A stretch of 64,000 nucleotides of DNA from Bacteroidota bacterium (GTDB lineage Bacteria; Bacteroidota; Ignavibacteria; OLB7). Numbering within the stretch: position 1 is the stretch's first letter; each line of letters starts with the position of its first letter. The stretch covers positions 62,001-126,000 of the forward strand of contig JAFDZV010000010.1 of assembly GCA_018266795.1 (NCBI GenBank), read 5' to 3'. Below the pieces are notes generated by a model. That model was not told where the DNA came from, searched no databases, and saw only the letters and a list, made by a program, of their open reading frames with translations. This document shows, in pieces, positions 52,896-62,430 of this stretch. The position numbers and the translations under genes were made by a program.

Positions 52896-52917
52896 GGCTG
52901 GGCTGGCTGTCAGTCGT

Positions 52918-52996
52918 TAGTAGTCAGTTGTCAGCGGGTCATTCTCAGTGGCAGAGACAAGCTTCGACCTCCCCGACCACTGACCAATGACTACTG
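52918..52996. repeat. Word-repeat hairpin (GTCAGTTGTCAG type)
   Basis: The left arm TAGTAGTCAGTTGTCAG (52918-52934) and the right arm CTGACCAATGACTACTG (52980-52996) are near-perfect inverses around a 45-base centre. The arms consist of degenerate repeats of a seven-base word. The right arm covers the stop codon of the OmpA gene. Confidence 0.55.
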
Positions 52997-55150
52997 TCCC
53001 CTCTGCACCGGCGTCTTCACGAGAATCTGCACGGTGCGGCAATAATAACGACCTTCCGGGAGATCATTCGGATAAAGCAGGCGGGAGCTGCCGATGCCGC
53101 GCGTAACGGCATCGGGCCTGCGAAGCGCATCGGCCGAAGCCTTGGCCCGCTGCGCCGACAGCGTCTGGTTGGACGCGGCATTGCCGGTACGATCTGCGAA
53201 GCCTTCGATGACGAGATTGGACTCCTGGCGCAGGCGCGTATGAATCAGTGAGATGATCCGCTCGTTCGCCGGGCTGATCACCGCCGCTCCAACGCTGAAC
53301 AGGATCAGGTTGTAGCGATCGATAGTGAAATCCCCCTGCTGGTTCGCAAGCTTCTGTTCGAGCGTTATAACCTGCGTGGGCAACTCCATTCCACAGGAGC
53401 TGTGCTCCCCCTGGCCGTTGTCCGCAGTCAGCTTCACAGTGACCGGCTCGTTGTAGCGCGGCGCGCTTGCCTGATCGTCGTCGATGTTCCAGTCGAGCGA
53501 TTCAGGCACCGGGCCTTCGCCACGGAAACGCTTCAGTGCGATGCCGTGCTGCATCACCGCAATCTCCCAGAAGGCGACACCGCGCGGCGACTCCACGTGC
53601 GGAATCAGGCGCACGACCGGGGGCGTGGAGGTACGCGTGGTGTCGTTGACCAGCACAACATCCATCACTTCCGGCACGGTGGAGGCGATCTCCACACGCC
53701 TGTTCTCAGCCTGGCCGTCAGCCGTGGCCGGGTTCGACCGCTTCGCAGGAAGATTGGAGGCAGCCACCTCCAACCGCGACGGTTCAACTCCCCATACACG
53801 GATCAGATAGTCTCGCACCGCCTCGGCGCGCTTTCGCGAGAGTTCGAGGTTCCCCTTCTCGTCCCCCTGATCCATGTTGCAGCCGGTGAGGGTCAACACG
53901 GCATCCGGATATTCATGCATGCGCTCGCCGATGATGTTGAGCAGATTGTAGTATACCGGAAGCGTCGTGGTGCCGTGCAGGTTTGCCGTGCGGAATCCCG
54001 TACGCGTGACGGCGTCCAGCCGCGTGTATCGCTCCGGCAGATCGGAGGAGCCGGGCTCGAAGAAAACATAGTTCAACAGCGGGTGCGCAACCGTGGAGAG
54101 GAACTCCTCGATCTTCAACGTTGCAATCGGCTCCGCCGTTCCATCCTCCGCCACCCCCATCGCGCTCAACGTGCAGGCCATCGGCGGCGGTGCGGGCACC
54201 TCGTGGAGATAGTGTTCCTGAATCGTGGTCCGGATCGTAATAGCCTCCGGCGTCTCGATCCGTTCATCCGAGAGCGAACGGCCGGAAAGCATCACCCGCT
54301 CGTGCGGGAAGATCGGAGTCTCCGTGGTAACCGTATCGCGCACGACAATGGTGTCGTATCGCACCTGCTTCTCGGGGATCGGTGCAGGCGAGTACTCCAG
54401 CGCCAGCGCGGCACGCAGGCCGTCGGGCTTCCACTCCACTCCGTTCACGACGTTGGTGAACGAGAAGGCATACGATACCTGTGGAACCAGCAGCCACGTT
54501 CTCCTGCTGTTCAACGGAAGATCGTACGAAAGGCCAAGCGTTCCCTGAAGCAGGAAGGATGCGGCGTCCGGGAGCGTACCGCTGGAAACATTCCGCACAC
54601 GGCTGTGCGAGTCCGCTCCCATCGAGTCCAGATAGGTTCCCACATCGCCGGGATCGACGATCCGCTCCTCCTGGCTGTAGGTCCGCGACATGTACAGCCC
54701 CGCTCGCAGACCGGCGTTCGCGAACAGACCATCCAGCAGACGCATCCCAAGCCGTGGTTCCAGCCCGATAGTGGAGAGCGTTGCGTCCACGGAATGTTCG
54801 AAGGCGCCGTCGCGCCCCGTTCCGTTCACGATCACCACAACCGGTTCGCGTTCGGAGAGGCGGGCACTGTGCGCAACGTAGCTGCCGGTGAGACCGAAGA
54901 GCAGGCCGTTCGAGAGCGGGAACTCCGCCAGCAGACCGCCAAGTATGCCGCCGCCCGATCCACTGCCGTACTCCGGACAGCAACTGGGCACACCGGGAAG
55001 CGCGCGAAAGTCCGCGCGATGCATATTGGCAGAATATCCGCCCACCACACCGTAGCGCGGGCGGAGCGTGTCCTGAGCCCGAAGCCCCGGCACGGCAGCA
55101 AGGATATGAAACAGAAGAACGATACAGAATCCGCAGCGTCCACGATTCAT
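52991..55150 (-). CDS. Outer-membrane protein with two OmpA-like domains
   Basis: 719 residues: signal peptide (FCIVLLFHILAAVPGLRAQ), an N-terminal beta-barrel-like region of about 230 residues (YGVVGGYSANMH, LFGLTGSYVAHSA, ending YAFSFTNVVNGV), then an OmpA-like domain near residues 365-490 (VFFEPGSSDLPERY...GCNMDQGDEKGNLELSRKRAEA...NRRVEI) and a second at the C-terminus (ILFSVGAAVISPANERI...IEGFADRTGNAASNQTLSAQRA). The domains should bind peptidoglycan. Its ATG overlaps the stop of the upstream type IX protein gene (ATGA), so the two form an operon. Confidence 0.9.
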   Translation of the reverse strand: MNRGRCGFCIVLLFHILAAVPGLRAQDTLRPRYGVVGGYSANMHRADFRALPGVPSCCPEYGSGSGGGILGGLLAEFPLSNGLLFGLTGSYVAHSARLSEREPVVVIVNGTGRDGAFEHSVDATLSTIGLEPRLGMRLLDGLFANAGLRAGLYMSRTYSQEERIVDPGDVGTYLDSMGADSHSRVRNVSSGTLPDAASFLLQGTLGLSYDLPLNSRRTWLLVPQVSYAFSFTNVVNGVEWKPDGLRAALALEYSPAPIPEKQVRYDTIVVRDTVTTETPIFPHERVMLSGRSLSDERIETPEAITIRTTIQEHYLHEVPAPPPMACTLSAMGVAEDGTAEPIATLKIEEFLSTVAHPLLNYVFFEPGSSDLPERYTRLDAVTRTGFRTANLHGTTTLPVYYNLLNIIGERMHEYPDAVLTLTGCNMDQGDEKGNLELSRKRAEAVRDYLIRVWGVEPSRLEVAASNLPAKRSNPATADGQAENRRVEIASTVPEVMDVVLVNDTTRTSTPPVVRLIPHVESPRGVAFWEIAVMQHGIALKRFRGEGPVPESLDWNIDDDQASAPRYNEPVTVKLTADNGQGEHSSCGMELPTQVITLEQKLANQQGDFTIDRYNLILFSVGAAVISPANERIISLIHTRLRQESNLVIEGFADRTGNAASNQTLSAQRAKASADALRRPDAVTRGIGSSRLLYPNDLPEGRYYCRTVQILVKTPVQRGQ

Positions 55151-57207
55151 CGAACCACCTCCAGCGAAAGGCTTTTGCGAACCGTGGGAGTCTCGAGCAC
55201 CAGGAAATACCGCCCCTGCGGGATGCTCCCCATATCCAGTCGCAGCACGTGCCGGCCAACGATATTCGGCTCGTCCAGGAAACGCTGCGCCTGCCGGCCG
55301 GCGAGGTCGAACAACGTGAGCCGCGTGGTTCCATCTTCAACCGTCTCGAGTTCCACGTCGGCATGATCGGTAACGCGGTCGGAGGAGACAAGCTTCAATG
55401 CCACGATCCCGTTTGGATTCAGCAGCCGCGCACCTCCGGCGCGGCACAGATTGCTCAGACGGAACAGGCCGTCGTTCTCGCTCACGGCAACATTGGCGTT
55501 GTCGGCAACGGCACCGAACAGATCGAGTACCGTCGTGGAGTCGTTCCCGAGCGCTGCCCGGAACTGGAGCCGGCCGATCACGGAGTCCACAGCCGAAAGA
55601 AGCGGCAGCGAGAGCGCTATCGAACGCTCGTTTCCGTTCACCGTTCCGCGCGGCGTTCCCCCAACCGGGTCGAGCAGAGTGGCATTGTATCGCAGTGAGA
55701 CATCGATGCGCGTGGCGCCGGCACCAAGGGCGGCCGCGGGATCGCTCACGGTGATCGGCACCTCGATGGTCTGGCCGCTCGCAGCGGTAAGGGTTGGAGC
55801 GGACACCATCACTACCGCGCCGGAGTCCGCGTAGATGGTCCAGAGCGAATCGGAAACGTCCGACTGCGAGAACGTTCCGAGCGGTGCATGGAAGATCCGC
55901 ACGCCATCCACGCATGCAACCAGCGCACGCGAGTTGTCGGGACTGAAGTCCAGCGTCCGCATTCCCTCCGCAATCGCCCCCACCAGCCTCACGAAGGCAC
56001 CGGTTGCGCCATCGTACAGACGCAGCTTCCACACCGGCTGCACGTCATCCTGCCCGCCGGTGGCGAAGTACTGTCCTCCGTGGCTGAACGCGCCCGTGGT
56101 GGGGAAGCTCACATAGTCATGAATGTCGTAGATCAACGCACCGGTCGCTACATCGCAGACGCGCGCGGCGCCGTTGTCCGCCGTAGTGATGAACCGTTTC
56201 CCGTCCGGACTCAGACGGATGGAGGAGAAGTCGCCGCTCCCTGCATACTTGAAGGTGTGAATGGTGTCGCCGGTGACCGGATCGGAGACGATGATGTCCG
56301 GCACGGTGGAGGGCCCGTTCGTCAACGCCCCGATCACGAACGAACCGTCGCGGCTCCAGTCGGCATCCACCATGGAGCTGATCACGCTCGGCGAGGTATA
56401 GCCCTTCAATCGCACAAGCTCCGTGCCGGTTGCAACATCATAGATGGTTCCGCGCCCCACCCCCGCTACCAGTAGCCGTGTTCCATCCGGACTGTACACG
56501 CAGGGGGATGTGCCCGGGACGGCCGCCGGCCCGACATCGCGCCACTGGCGCAGCTTCGTTCCGGTTGCAGCATCGAAGATGCGCACCATCGCTCCGCTGG
56601 AATCCGGAAGAGGGCCGGTTGTGGCGAAGTACTTTCCATCGGGGCTGTAACGCACCGCAGCGATCAGCGTGATGCCGGCCGTGGCCGGAGGCGACGGGAT
56701 ATTGGAGCGGAGCTCCACCGGAATCACCTGCAGAAGCCCGCCGGTGATCGCATCCCAGATGAAGACGTCGCCATCGGCCCCGCCGCCGATCACGTGCGCT
56801 CCGTCCGGACTGAACTCGGCGTGATGTACGGCATCGGGAATGAAGAACCCCGGGCGCGTGGCGCGCAGGTAGAGAATGCTGTCGCCGATCGTCCCCCCCA
56901 TCGACACACGCATCAGGCAACGATTGCTCGGCGTGTTCGGAACTCTGCTCCAGACGTATTGAAGCCCCGTGGCCTGATCGGTGATGAGCGTCCAGGTGGT
57001 TCCGTTGTCGATGCTGTACTCGAGCTTCACCGTATCGGTCGCGGCCGCACCGGTCCAACGGATGGTTGCCGACGAGCCTACTCTGTATCGCTCGCCGCCG
57101 TTCGGCGCAACAAGCTGAAGCGGTGAGGCGGTTGCGGCGATGCATGCAAGAGTATGCGCGAACACGCAGCAGAGCGGCACCAGGAACCTGCGGAGCGGTT
57201 GGATCAT
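55147..57207 (-). CDS. Secreted WD40-like protein with Ig-like and type IX secretion domains
   Basis: 686 residues: signal peptide (FLVPLCCVFAHTLACIAATA), an Ig-like module near residues 30-120 (LVAPNGGERYRVGSSATIRW), WD40-like repeats (HHAEFSPDGAHVIGGGADGDV; AVRYSPDGKYFATTG; SIRLSPDGKRFITTADNG; TLDFSPDNSRALVAC), a cohesin-like beta domain (IEVPITVSDPAAALGAGATR) and a C-terminal type IX-like domain (TTRLTLFDLAGRQAQRF...GRYFLVLETPTV). Surface exposure is likely. Translation of the OmpA gene is coupled to it by a four-base overlap. Confidence 0.87.
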   Translation of the reverse strand: MIQPLRRFLVPLCCVFAHTLACIAATASPLQLVAPNGGERYRVGSSATIRWTGAAATDTVKLEYSIDNGTTWTLITDQATGLQYVWSRVPNTPSNRCLMRVSMGGTIGDSILYLRATRPGFFIPDAVHHAEFSPDGAHVIGGGADGDVFIWDAITGGLLQVIPVELRSNIPSPPATAGITLIAAVRYSPDGKYFATTGPLPDSSGAMVRIFDAATGTKLRQWRDVGPAAVPGTSPCVYSPDGTRLLVAGVGRGTIYDVATGTELVRLKGYTSPSVISSMVDADWSRDGSFVIGALTNGPSTVPDIIVSDPVTGDTIHTFKYAGSGDFSSIRLSPDGKRFITTADNGAARVCDVATGALIYDIHDYVSFPTTGAFSHGGQYFATGGQDDVQPVWKLRLYDGATGAFVRLVGAIAEGMRTLDFSPDNSRALVACVDGVRIFHAPLGTFSQSDVSDSLWTIYADSGAVVMVSAPTLTAASGQTIEVPITVSDPAAALGAGATRIDVSLRYNATLLDPVGGTPRGTVNGNERSIALSLPLLSAVDSVIGRLQFRAALGNDSTTVLDLFGAVADNANVAVSENDGLFRLSNLCRAGGARLLNPNGIVALKLVSSDRVTDHADVELETVEDGTTRLTLFDLAGRQAQRFLDEPNIVGRHVLRLDMGSIPQGRYFLVLETPTVRKSLSLEVVR

Positions 57208-57556
57208 GGCGTTGTTGTCGGCTTGAAACCGTTGCTGCAGCCGGTCCGCAGCCGGATCGGGAACAGCCTGACGTGGGAGAATGATTGTCGGCCGGACGCG
57301 CCTGAGTGGGAGTTGCCGGAGGAGATCATCGAAGCGAAAGGAGTGCGGCATCAACGGAGCGGGAACACCGCCATGCATGCGCGTCTCCGGCAACGGGATC
57401 GAGCGCAGTATTGACCGGCGAGGAATATATCATTCGCCCCGTAATCAATTGCACGCACCCGCGGCCGGAAGTGAAGGCACAGGCGCGCGCGCCATGCCCG
57501 CGCCAAAGGCGGGCAACACGGCATCCGTACGTGCATCCCCGGGGCCGGCAATTGAA

Positions 57557-57589
57557 GCGCCCGCCTCCGGATGATCGGAGAGCGGGCGC
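57557..57589 (-). terminator. Terminator-like hairpin after a small secreted protein gene
   Basis: GCGCCCGC and GCGGGCGC pair around an inner TCCG/CGGA stem. On the minus strand it follows the gene ending at 57621, with only a weak T-rich tail. Confidence 0.5.
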
Positions 57590-57620
57590 GTTGTGCGAAT
57601 TCGATTCGCGATGCTTCAGG

Positions 57621-58220
57621 TTAGTTGCCCAACGTCAGCGAAAGATTCGAGAGCGTAAAGACCTTCTGGCCCGGGTTGTTCACATCCTCGAAGTCCACCG
57701 TCCCAACCAGATTGAAGACCTCACCGGTGGCGGAGAACGGATAGAACGACTGCAGATTCAGGCTGGAAAGATGCAGCGGGGTCTGGCTCTGGAACGTACG
57801 ACCCGGGAATGCACCGATTGTGCCATTGACGTAGAAATAGAGATCGCCGGTTGCGGGGAAGCCGCCATCGGCGTTCTGCGAACTGATCGTCGAGTTCTGA
57901 ACCGTGCGGCTCACATCGAAGTTCCACTGCACTGCGCCAAGCACTGCATTCTGTCCGTTCCCAGTCCACTGTACCGGCTGGAGGTTGCTTGTATTGCGGT
58001 CATTGCTGACAACATTGTACGTGGCGATGCCCTGCGTCGAGAACTGGGTCTGCGGGAAAATCGCGCTCTGCAGCGTTGCAAAGCAACGGAAGATACCGCG
58101 GCCGCACAGGAAGTTCCCCAACGGTGCAGTGCCAGGGAGAGCTGCTTGCACCGACGTGGATGCCATGAAGGCAGCCAATGCGAGAGCCAGAATCGAGAGG
58201 GTCTTTCTGTTGATCTTCAT
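57621..58220 (-). CDS. Small secreted protein, unknown family
   Basis: 199 residues with a clear signal peptide (LSILALALAAFMASTSVQA). The mature part is Asn/Gln/Ser/Thr-rich (SSQNADGGFPATGDLYFYVNG; PFSATGEVFNLVGTVDFED) with regular strands, and has one Cys pair (FLCGRGIFRCF). There is no type IX domain, so it may stay in the periplasm. GAGGAG stands nine bases before the ATG at 58220. No family recognised. Confidence 0.72.
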   Translation of the reverse strand: MKINRKTLSILALALAAFMASTSVQAALPGTAPLGNFLCGRGIFRCFATLQSAIFPQTQFSTQGIATYNVVSNDRNTSNLQPVQWTGNGQNAVLGAVQWNFDVSRTVQNSTISSQNADGGFPATGDLYFYVNGTIGAFPGRTFQSQTPLHLSSLNLQSFYPFSATGEVFNLVGTVDFEDVNNPGQKVFTLSNLSLTLGN

Positions 58221-58575
58221 AAGGATGTTCTCCTCGTTGATTGGATTATGAAGGTGTTGTTGTGTGCGACAGCATTGAGTGATCGACGTTGCTGTAGCGA
58301 TGGCAACATTATCGATACTCACCTTGGGAAACTTCTTCTACCTTGCCCTAATTCCAATCGGATATGAGGGGATGTGATCCGGACAGTCCTGGGTATCGGC
58401 AATCAGTCTTCTGAACTGTCATCATCTATGCGGCACTTGCCGCAGCGACGTCCCGAAGGGGTAGCCAAACGCCCCCGTGCCCCGGTCTGGAAACGGCAAG
58501 GCCGCGAGTTTCCCCTGGCTCGGGTCTCGCGGCCGGTACATGTCCCGTGCGGTGCCCGGTTGGGCAAACCGCGGC
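58221..58575. other. Intergenic region
   Basis: 355 bases containing the promoter region of the small secreted protein gene (AT-rich near 58300-58360) and the 3' flank of the ABC importer operon. I see no gene in it. Confidence 0.4.
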
Positions 58576-59607
58576 TCAGCGCGCCGAGGCTGTTACCGAA
58601 TCCACTTCGATGACTGCCGGTTCGATATCGGCCGGAATGAAGCTCCGGTCCACGAGATCCTTGATGGCGATCGGCTTGGCAAGGATGCCTGCGGCCAGCG
58701 CCATGTCGTGGATCTTCTGCAGCTCCGCATCGGTTGGTGCAAGCATGCGGTAGCTCACGCGATCCGGCGGGCGCGTGAGCACGTAGCGCACCAGTTTCTC
58801 ATCCTGCCGGAAGTACGGGGAGGCAACGTGTGCCGCCTCCAGGCGATGCCGTTCGGCCCACTCCCCGCTCTCGGCAATACCCCGCACCAGATCGCGTACC
58901 ACGTCCGGGTGCTGACGGATCAATCGTTCGGTAACCACGAGCACGCAGGAGATGAAGCCGGGCCAGATATCCTTCGCCATGTAGAGCACCCGTCCCGAGC
59001 TGTCCAGTTCGGCCTTCGCGGCATGCGGCTCCCCAACGAAGTAGGCATCGATCGCCTTTGCCTTCAACGCGGCCGGCATATCCGGCGGCGCCATCTGCAC
59101 AAAGTGGATATCGTTGGGGTCCACTCCCTGATCCTGCATCAGCTTTCGGATCACCAGGTACTGATTGCTGTACTTGCTCGGGATGGCGAACACCCGGCCG
59201 CGGAGGTCGCGCAGATCGTGCACCTCGAGATCGCGCCGTACCATCACTGTGGAGCCGTCGCGATGCCCCAGATAGACGATCTTCACCGGCACTCCCTGCG
59301 CCCGCATCTGCATGGCAAGTGGAGCGATCATGAACGTGGCATCGAGATTCCCGGACTTGATTGATTCCACTATGGTCGGGAAGTCCGTGAAGCGCTGCGC
59401 GTCGAATCGGATACGCCTGCTCGTCTTGGTGGCGAACGCCGTAACCGGACAGGTCAGATGGCAGGTCACCGGAAGAAAGCCCACGGAGAGGTGCTCCCGC
59501 GCCGCGGCGTTCGCGAGCTGCCAAGGTTTGTAGCGCAGCACGCCGAGGCCCGCTGTCACGATCATCGCTCCAACCAGCCACCGTGCCGTAGCTCCTGGTA
59601 TCTTCAT
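58576..59607 (-). CDS. ABC importer substrate-binding protein (nitrate/sulfonate/taurine type)
   Basis: 343 residues. A hydrophobic N-terminal anchor or signal (WLVGAMIVTAGLGVLRY) precedes a two-lobe binding protein of the NrtA/SsuA/ThiY superfamily: SVGFLPVTCHLTCPVTAFA, TDFPTIVESIKSGNLDATF, AIPSKYSNQYLVIRKLMQDQ and YFVGEPHAAKAE. The binding-lobe loop has a Cys pair (TCHLTC), unusual for nitrate or taurine proteins, so the ligand is uncertain. Its ATG overlaps the ATPase stop (ATGA). Confidence 0.85.
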   Translation of the reverse strand: MKIPGATARWLVGAMIVTAGLGVLRYKPWQLANAAAREHLSVGFLPVTCHLTCPVTAFATKTSRRIRFDAQRFTDFPTIVESIKSGNLDATFMIAPLAMQMRAQGVPVKIVYLGHRDGSTVMVRRDLEVHDLRDLRGRVFAIPSKYSNQYLVIRKLMQDQGVDPNDIHFVQMAPPDMPAALKAKAIDAYFVGEPHAAKAELDSSGRVLYMAKDIWPGFISCVLVVTERLIRQHPDVVRDLVRGIAESGEWAERHRLEAAHVASPYFRQDEKLVRYVLTRPPDRVSYRMLAPTDAELQKIHDMALAAGILAKPIAIKDLVDRSFIPADIEPAVIEVDSVTASAR

Positions 59608-60368
59608 AACTGGCCAACCTCCCGTGCCTGCAAGTGTGGAATCCTCTCCCCTCCATCATCGTCGAAGCCAAGCGTCTCGAGTGTTCGGTGAACGACATCG
59701 GCAACCTCCGGATGCGTGCACTCACGCGGCCTGGGAAGCGCGATCGCGATCTCGCACCGGACGTGGGCCGGGCGTTCGGTAAGCACCACCACGCGATCGG
59801 CAAGCTGTGCGGCCTCCTCGATGTCGTGCGTAACCAGCACGACCGTTCGGGGCCGCTCGCGCAGGATCAGAGCAAGCTCGTTCCGCATGCGGAGCCGCGT
59901 AAGGTAGTCGAGCGAGGAGAAGGGTTCATCCATCAGCAGGATGTCCGTATCCCCCGTCAGCGCACGCGCCAGTTCAACGCGCTGGCGCATCCCGCCCGAG
60001 AGCTGATGAGGATAGTGCCGTTCGAACCCCTCCAGCCGGATGAAGTGTATCATCTCCGCAATCGCTGCATTGCGCTCCGGTTCGGAGAGGCCGCGCACGC
60101 CGAGCGCGATGTTCTCGTGAACCGTAAGCCACGGGAACAGGCCGTCGTGCTGATACACCGTTCTGATACGCCCGCTGCTCACGATGCTTCCAGAGGCCGG
60201 GCGGATGTAACCGGAGAGAATGTTGATAAGCGTGGTCTTCCCGCAACCGGATGGCCCCACGATTGCCACGAACTCGTTGCGGCGTACCGAGAGCGAGACA
60301 TTGCGCAGCACCGGTACTCCGCTGAACTCGTGCGAGACACGGCCAAGTTCAAGCATGTTATTGTTCAT
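59604..60368 (-). CDS. ABC importer ATP-binding protein
   Basis: 254 residues with complete motifs: Walker A GPSGCGKTT, Q-loop YQHDGLFPW, signature LSGGMRQRVELARAL, Walker B ILLMDEPFSSLD and switch His VTHDIEEAA. It closely follows the SsuB/NrtD/TauB pattern. It powers the importer encoded by its neighbours and overlaps the permease gene by 11 bases. Confidence 0.95.
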   Translation of the reverse strand: MNNNMLELGRVSHEFSGVPVLRNVSLSVRRNEFVAIVGPSGCGKTTLINILSGYIRPASGSIVSSGRIRTVYQHDGLFPWLTVHENIALGVRGLSEPERNAAIAEMIHFIRLEGFERHYPHQLSGGMRQRVELARALTGDTDILLMDEPFSSLDYLTRLRMRNELALILRERPRTVVLVTHDIEEAAQLADRVVVLTERPAHVRCEIAIALPRPRECTHPEVADVVHRTLETLGFDDDGGERIPHLQAREVGQL

Positions 60369-61128
60369 ATCCCCAACGTACGTTTGGTAGGGTCGTAAGC
60401 CGGCGCAGCACTCTGTCGATACCGACGCCGATCAATCCAACAACCAGCATGTTTGCCACGAGCAGATCCATGCGCAACCCGTTCCGCGCATCCCAGATTG
60501 CGAAACCCAGGCCGTCGCGGCCGGCGATCATCTCGGCCGCCACCACCACCAGCCATGCAAGGCCGATCGTTACGCGCAGCGCGGTGATCACTCCGGGCGC
60601 TATCGCCGGCAGCATCACCTCCAGAAGAAGCCGGCGTCCGGTGATGCCGAAGTCGTGTGCAACGCGGAAGTAGACTGCAGGCATCGCCGCGCTTGCAGCA
60701 AGTGTGGAGAGCACCACGGGAAAGAAGGAGGCGATGAAGATCAGGAAGATCGCAGGCGCATCGCCGATGCCGAACCACAGAATCGCGAACGGTATCCACG
60801 CGAGCGGCGAGAGGCTGCGGAAGAAGTTGATGGCCGGCAGGAACGTGGCGCGCGCCGCGATATGGCGCCCCAGATAGAGACCTGCCGGGATGCCGAGGAG
60901 CACGGCCAGCATGAAGCCTGCCATTACACGCCAGAGCGATGTCACGATATCGTTTGCAAGTCTGCCGCTGGTGATCTCCGTGATCAGCCCGCGAACAACG
61001 GAGCCGGGGGATGGAAAGAGCGATTGGGGGAACACGCCGGCGCGCGCGAGGCCCCACCAGATCGCAGCTCCGCAGATGCAGGCGGCAACCGGAAGCAGAC
61101 GATTTCGTGTCGTGGCCGTTATCATCAT
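60358..61128 (-). CDS. ABC importer permease
   Basis: 256 residues, about six membrane helices. The cytoplasmic coupling motif reads EVMLPAIAPGVITALRVTIGLAW (the EAA loop), as in SsuC/TauC/NrtB permeases, and RSLSPLAWIPFAILWFGIG is typical of the same subfamily. First gene of the three-gene importer operon. The start is the first ATG of an ATGATG pair at 61128. Confidence 0.92.
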   Translation of the reverse strand: MMITATTRNRLLPVAACICGAAIWWGLARAGVFPQSLFPSPGSVVRGLITEITSGRLANDIVTSLWRVMAGFMLAVLLGIPAGLYLGRHIAARATFLPAINFFRSLSPLAWIPFAILWFGIGDAPAIFLIFIASFFPVVLSTLAASAAMPAVYFRVAHDFGITGRRLLLEVMLPAIAPGVITALRVTIGLAWLVVVAAEMIAGRDGLGFAIWDARNGLRMDLLVANMLVVGLIGVGIDRVLRRLTTLPNVRWGYEQ

Positions 61129-61458
61129 GATGTCGGTATCCTGTTGCCATCCCGTTGCGGAACGCCTTCGACCTTCCGCAGCAGCCGTACCGAAATGCTC
61201 CGCAACACGCGGAGCAGCCCGTGACGGCGCGGCCCCTGAAGCCGCGGCCTGAGACAGCCGGTTGAACGAAATGCCGGGGGCGCCACAGTGCTGCGGACAC
61301 TACGGCGATCCCCCGACGACCAACGGAGGCCGGACACTAGGGTGTAAGGCGTCCGCGGCCAGATCTTTGCCGCGCCCTCGCATGGACACCGCACAACGAA
61401 CCGGGCATCGGGGCAGATGCCCGCAACGCATTCGTACGCAGCACACATGCGACGCGCA
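61129..61458 (-). other. Intergenic region upstream of the ABC importer
   Basis: 330 bases between the AraC-family gene and the importer operon on the same strand. It should contain the importer promoter. I searched it by eye for a thiamine or cobalamin riboswitch core and saw none. Confidence 0.4.
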
Positions 61459-62355
61459 TCACTCGCCACCCAGCCCCAGGTAGGCGGCGAATAGAAACGG
61501 CAAGGCGATCAGGATGGGGGGATCGGTAATTCGTGGTGCACGGAGATTCAGGTGCACATCCTCCACGCATTGCTGATTGCTGATTGCACAGCGGGGCGAT
61601 CGATCACGCAGCATCATTTCGGGGAGGAAGAAGTCCATGGGATTCAGCGGCAGCGGAATTGCAACCGCGAGCACGTAGTACACGCCGTCGGGAAGCAGCG
61701 GAATGAAGTAGTTCCCGCCGCCGAACAGAAGATCGCCGGCAAGCGGCAGCGCCTCCGGAATCTGCTGTTCGAATACGCCGACGAACACCACGCCGTTCAT
61801 TGTCGATTCGTCGCTCGAAATCGCAACGCTCCCCTTCACCGCGAGATGCCGGCGGTCCACGCGTGCACGGGCCTCGGCCACCAGACGCACGACTTCCATC
61901 ATCGACATGTTGATGTCCACCGGAAGGCGCCGCCACTTCCTCGGTGTCACGCCAACAAGCCGCGTAAAGTGCGTGGTGAACGTTCCAAGGCTGCTGAACC
62001 CGGTTTCGAAGCAGACATCCGTGATGCTCATCCGCGTTGTCAGCAGCAGCTTCTTGGCATACTCCAGCCGGAGCGTGGCAAGGAACTTGCGCGGCGAGAC
62101 GCCCGTGACGCCGCCGAAAACCCGGTTGAAGTGGAACCGGCTCAGATGTGCTATCTCCGCCATCTCATCCAGCGTCAGCGGATTGTCCAGACGTTCGCGC
62201 ATCACCCGGATCACACGTTCCACCGCTGCCTGGCGCCACTCCGCCGTATCCTGCTGATCCGCGGCGTTGGACGGCTGCAGCAGCTCGGCTCCCTTCCGGG
62301 ACAGGGTGGCTGCCCCTTCCATGATCGCACTCTTCACGTGCGGGAAATCATACAT
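61459..62355 (-). CDS. AraC-family transcriptional regulator with C-terminal effector domain
   Basis: 298 residues with inverted layout for the family. The AraC HTH pair comes first (residues about 50-145: LTLDEMAEIAHLSRFHFNRVF, then SITDVCFETGFSSLGTFTTHF and GVTPRKWRRLP). A C-terminal domain of about 150 residues follows (GVVFVGVFEQQIPEALPLAG...DGVYYVLAVAIPLPLNPM), perhaps a ligand sensor. The ATG at 62355 gives a natural start. It sits between the importer operon and the thioesterase gene, so it may control either. Confidence 0.85.
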   Translation of the reverse strand: MYDFPHVKSAIMEGAATLSRKGAELLQPSNAADQQDTAEWRQAAVERVIRVMRERLDNPLTLDEMAEIAHLSRFHFNRVFGGVTGVSPRKFLATLRLEYAKKLLLTTRMSITDVCFETGFSSLGTFTTHFTRLVGVTPRKWRRLPVDINMSMMEVVRLVAEARARVDRRHLAVKGSVAISSDESTMNGVVFVGVFEQQIPEALPLAGDLLFGGGNYFIPLLPDGVYYVLAVAIPLPLNPMDFFLPEMMLRDRSPRCAISNQQCVEDVHLNLRAPRITDPPILIALPFLFAAYLGLGGE

Positions 62356-62430
62356 AACACTTGCCCCCAACCGGAATACAGTACGTGTTCCACACTGTTC
62401 GCGCATTCCACCCATGGTGGAACGCCGCAC

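Noticed and set aside
61129-61458. Riboswitch controlling the ABC importer
   Set aside because: No thiamine, cobalamin or SAM riboswitch core could be recognised by eye on the minus strand.
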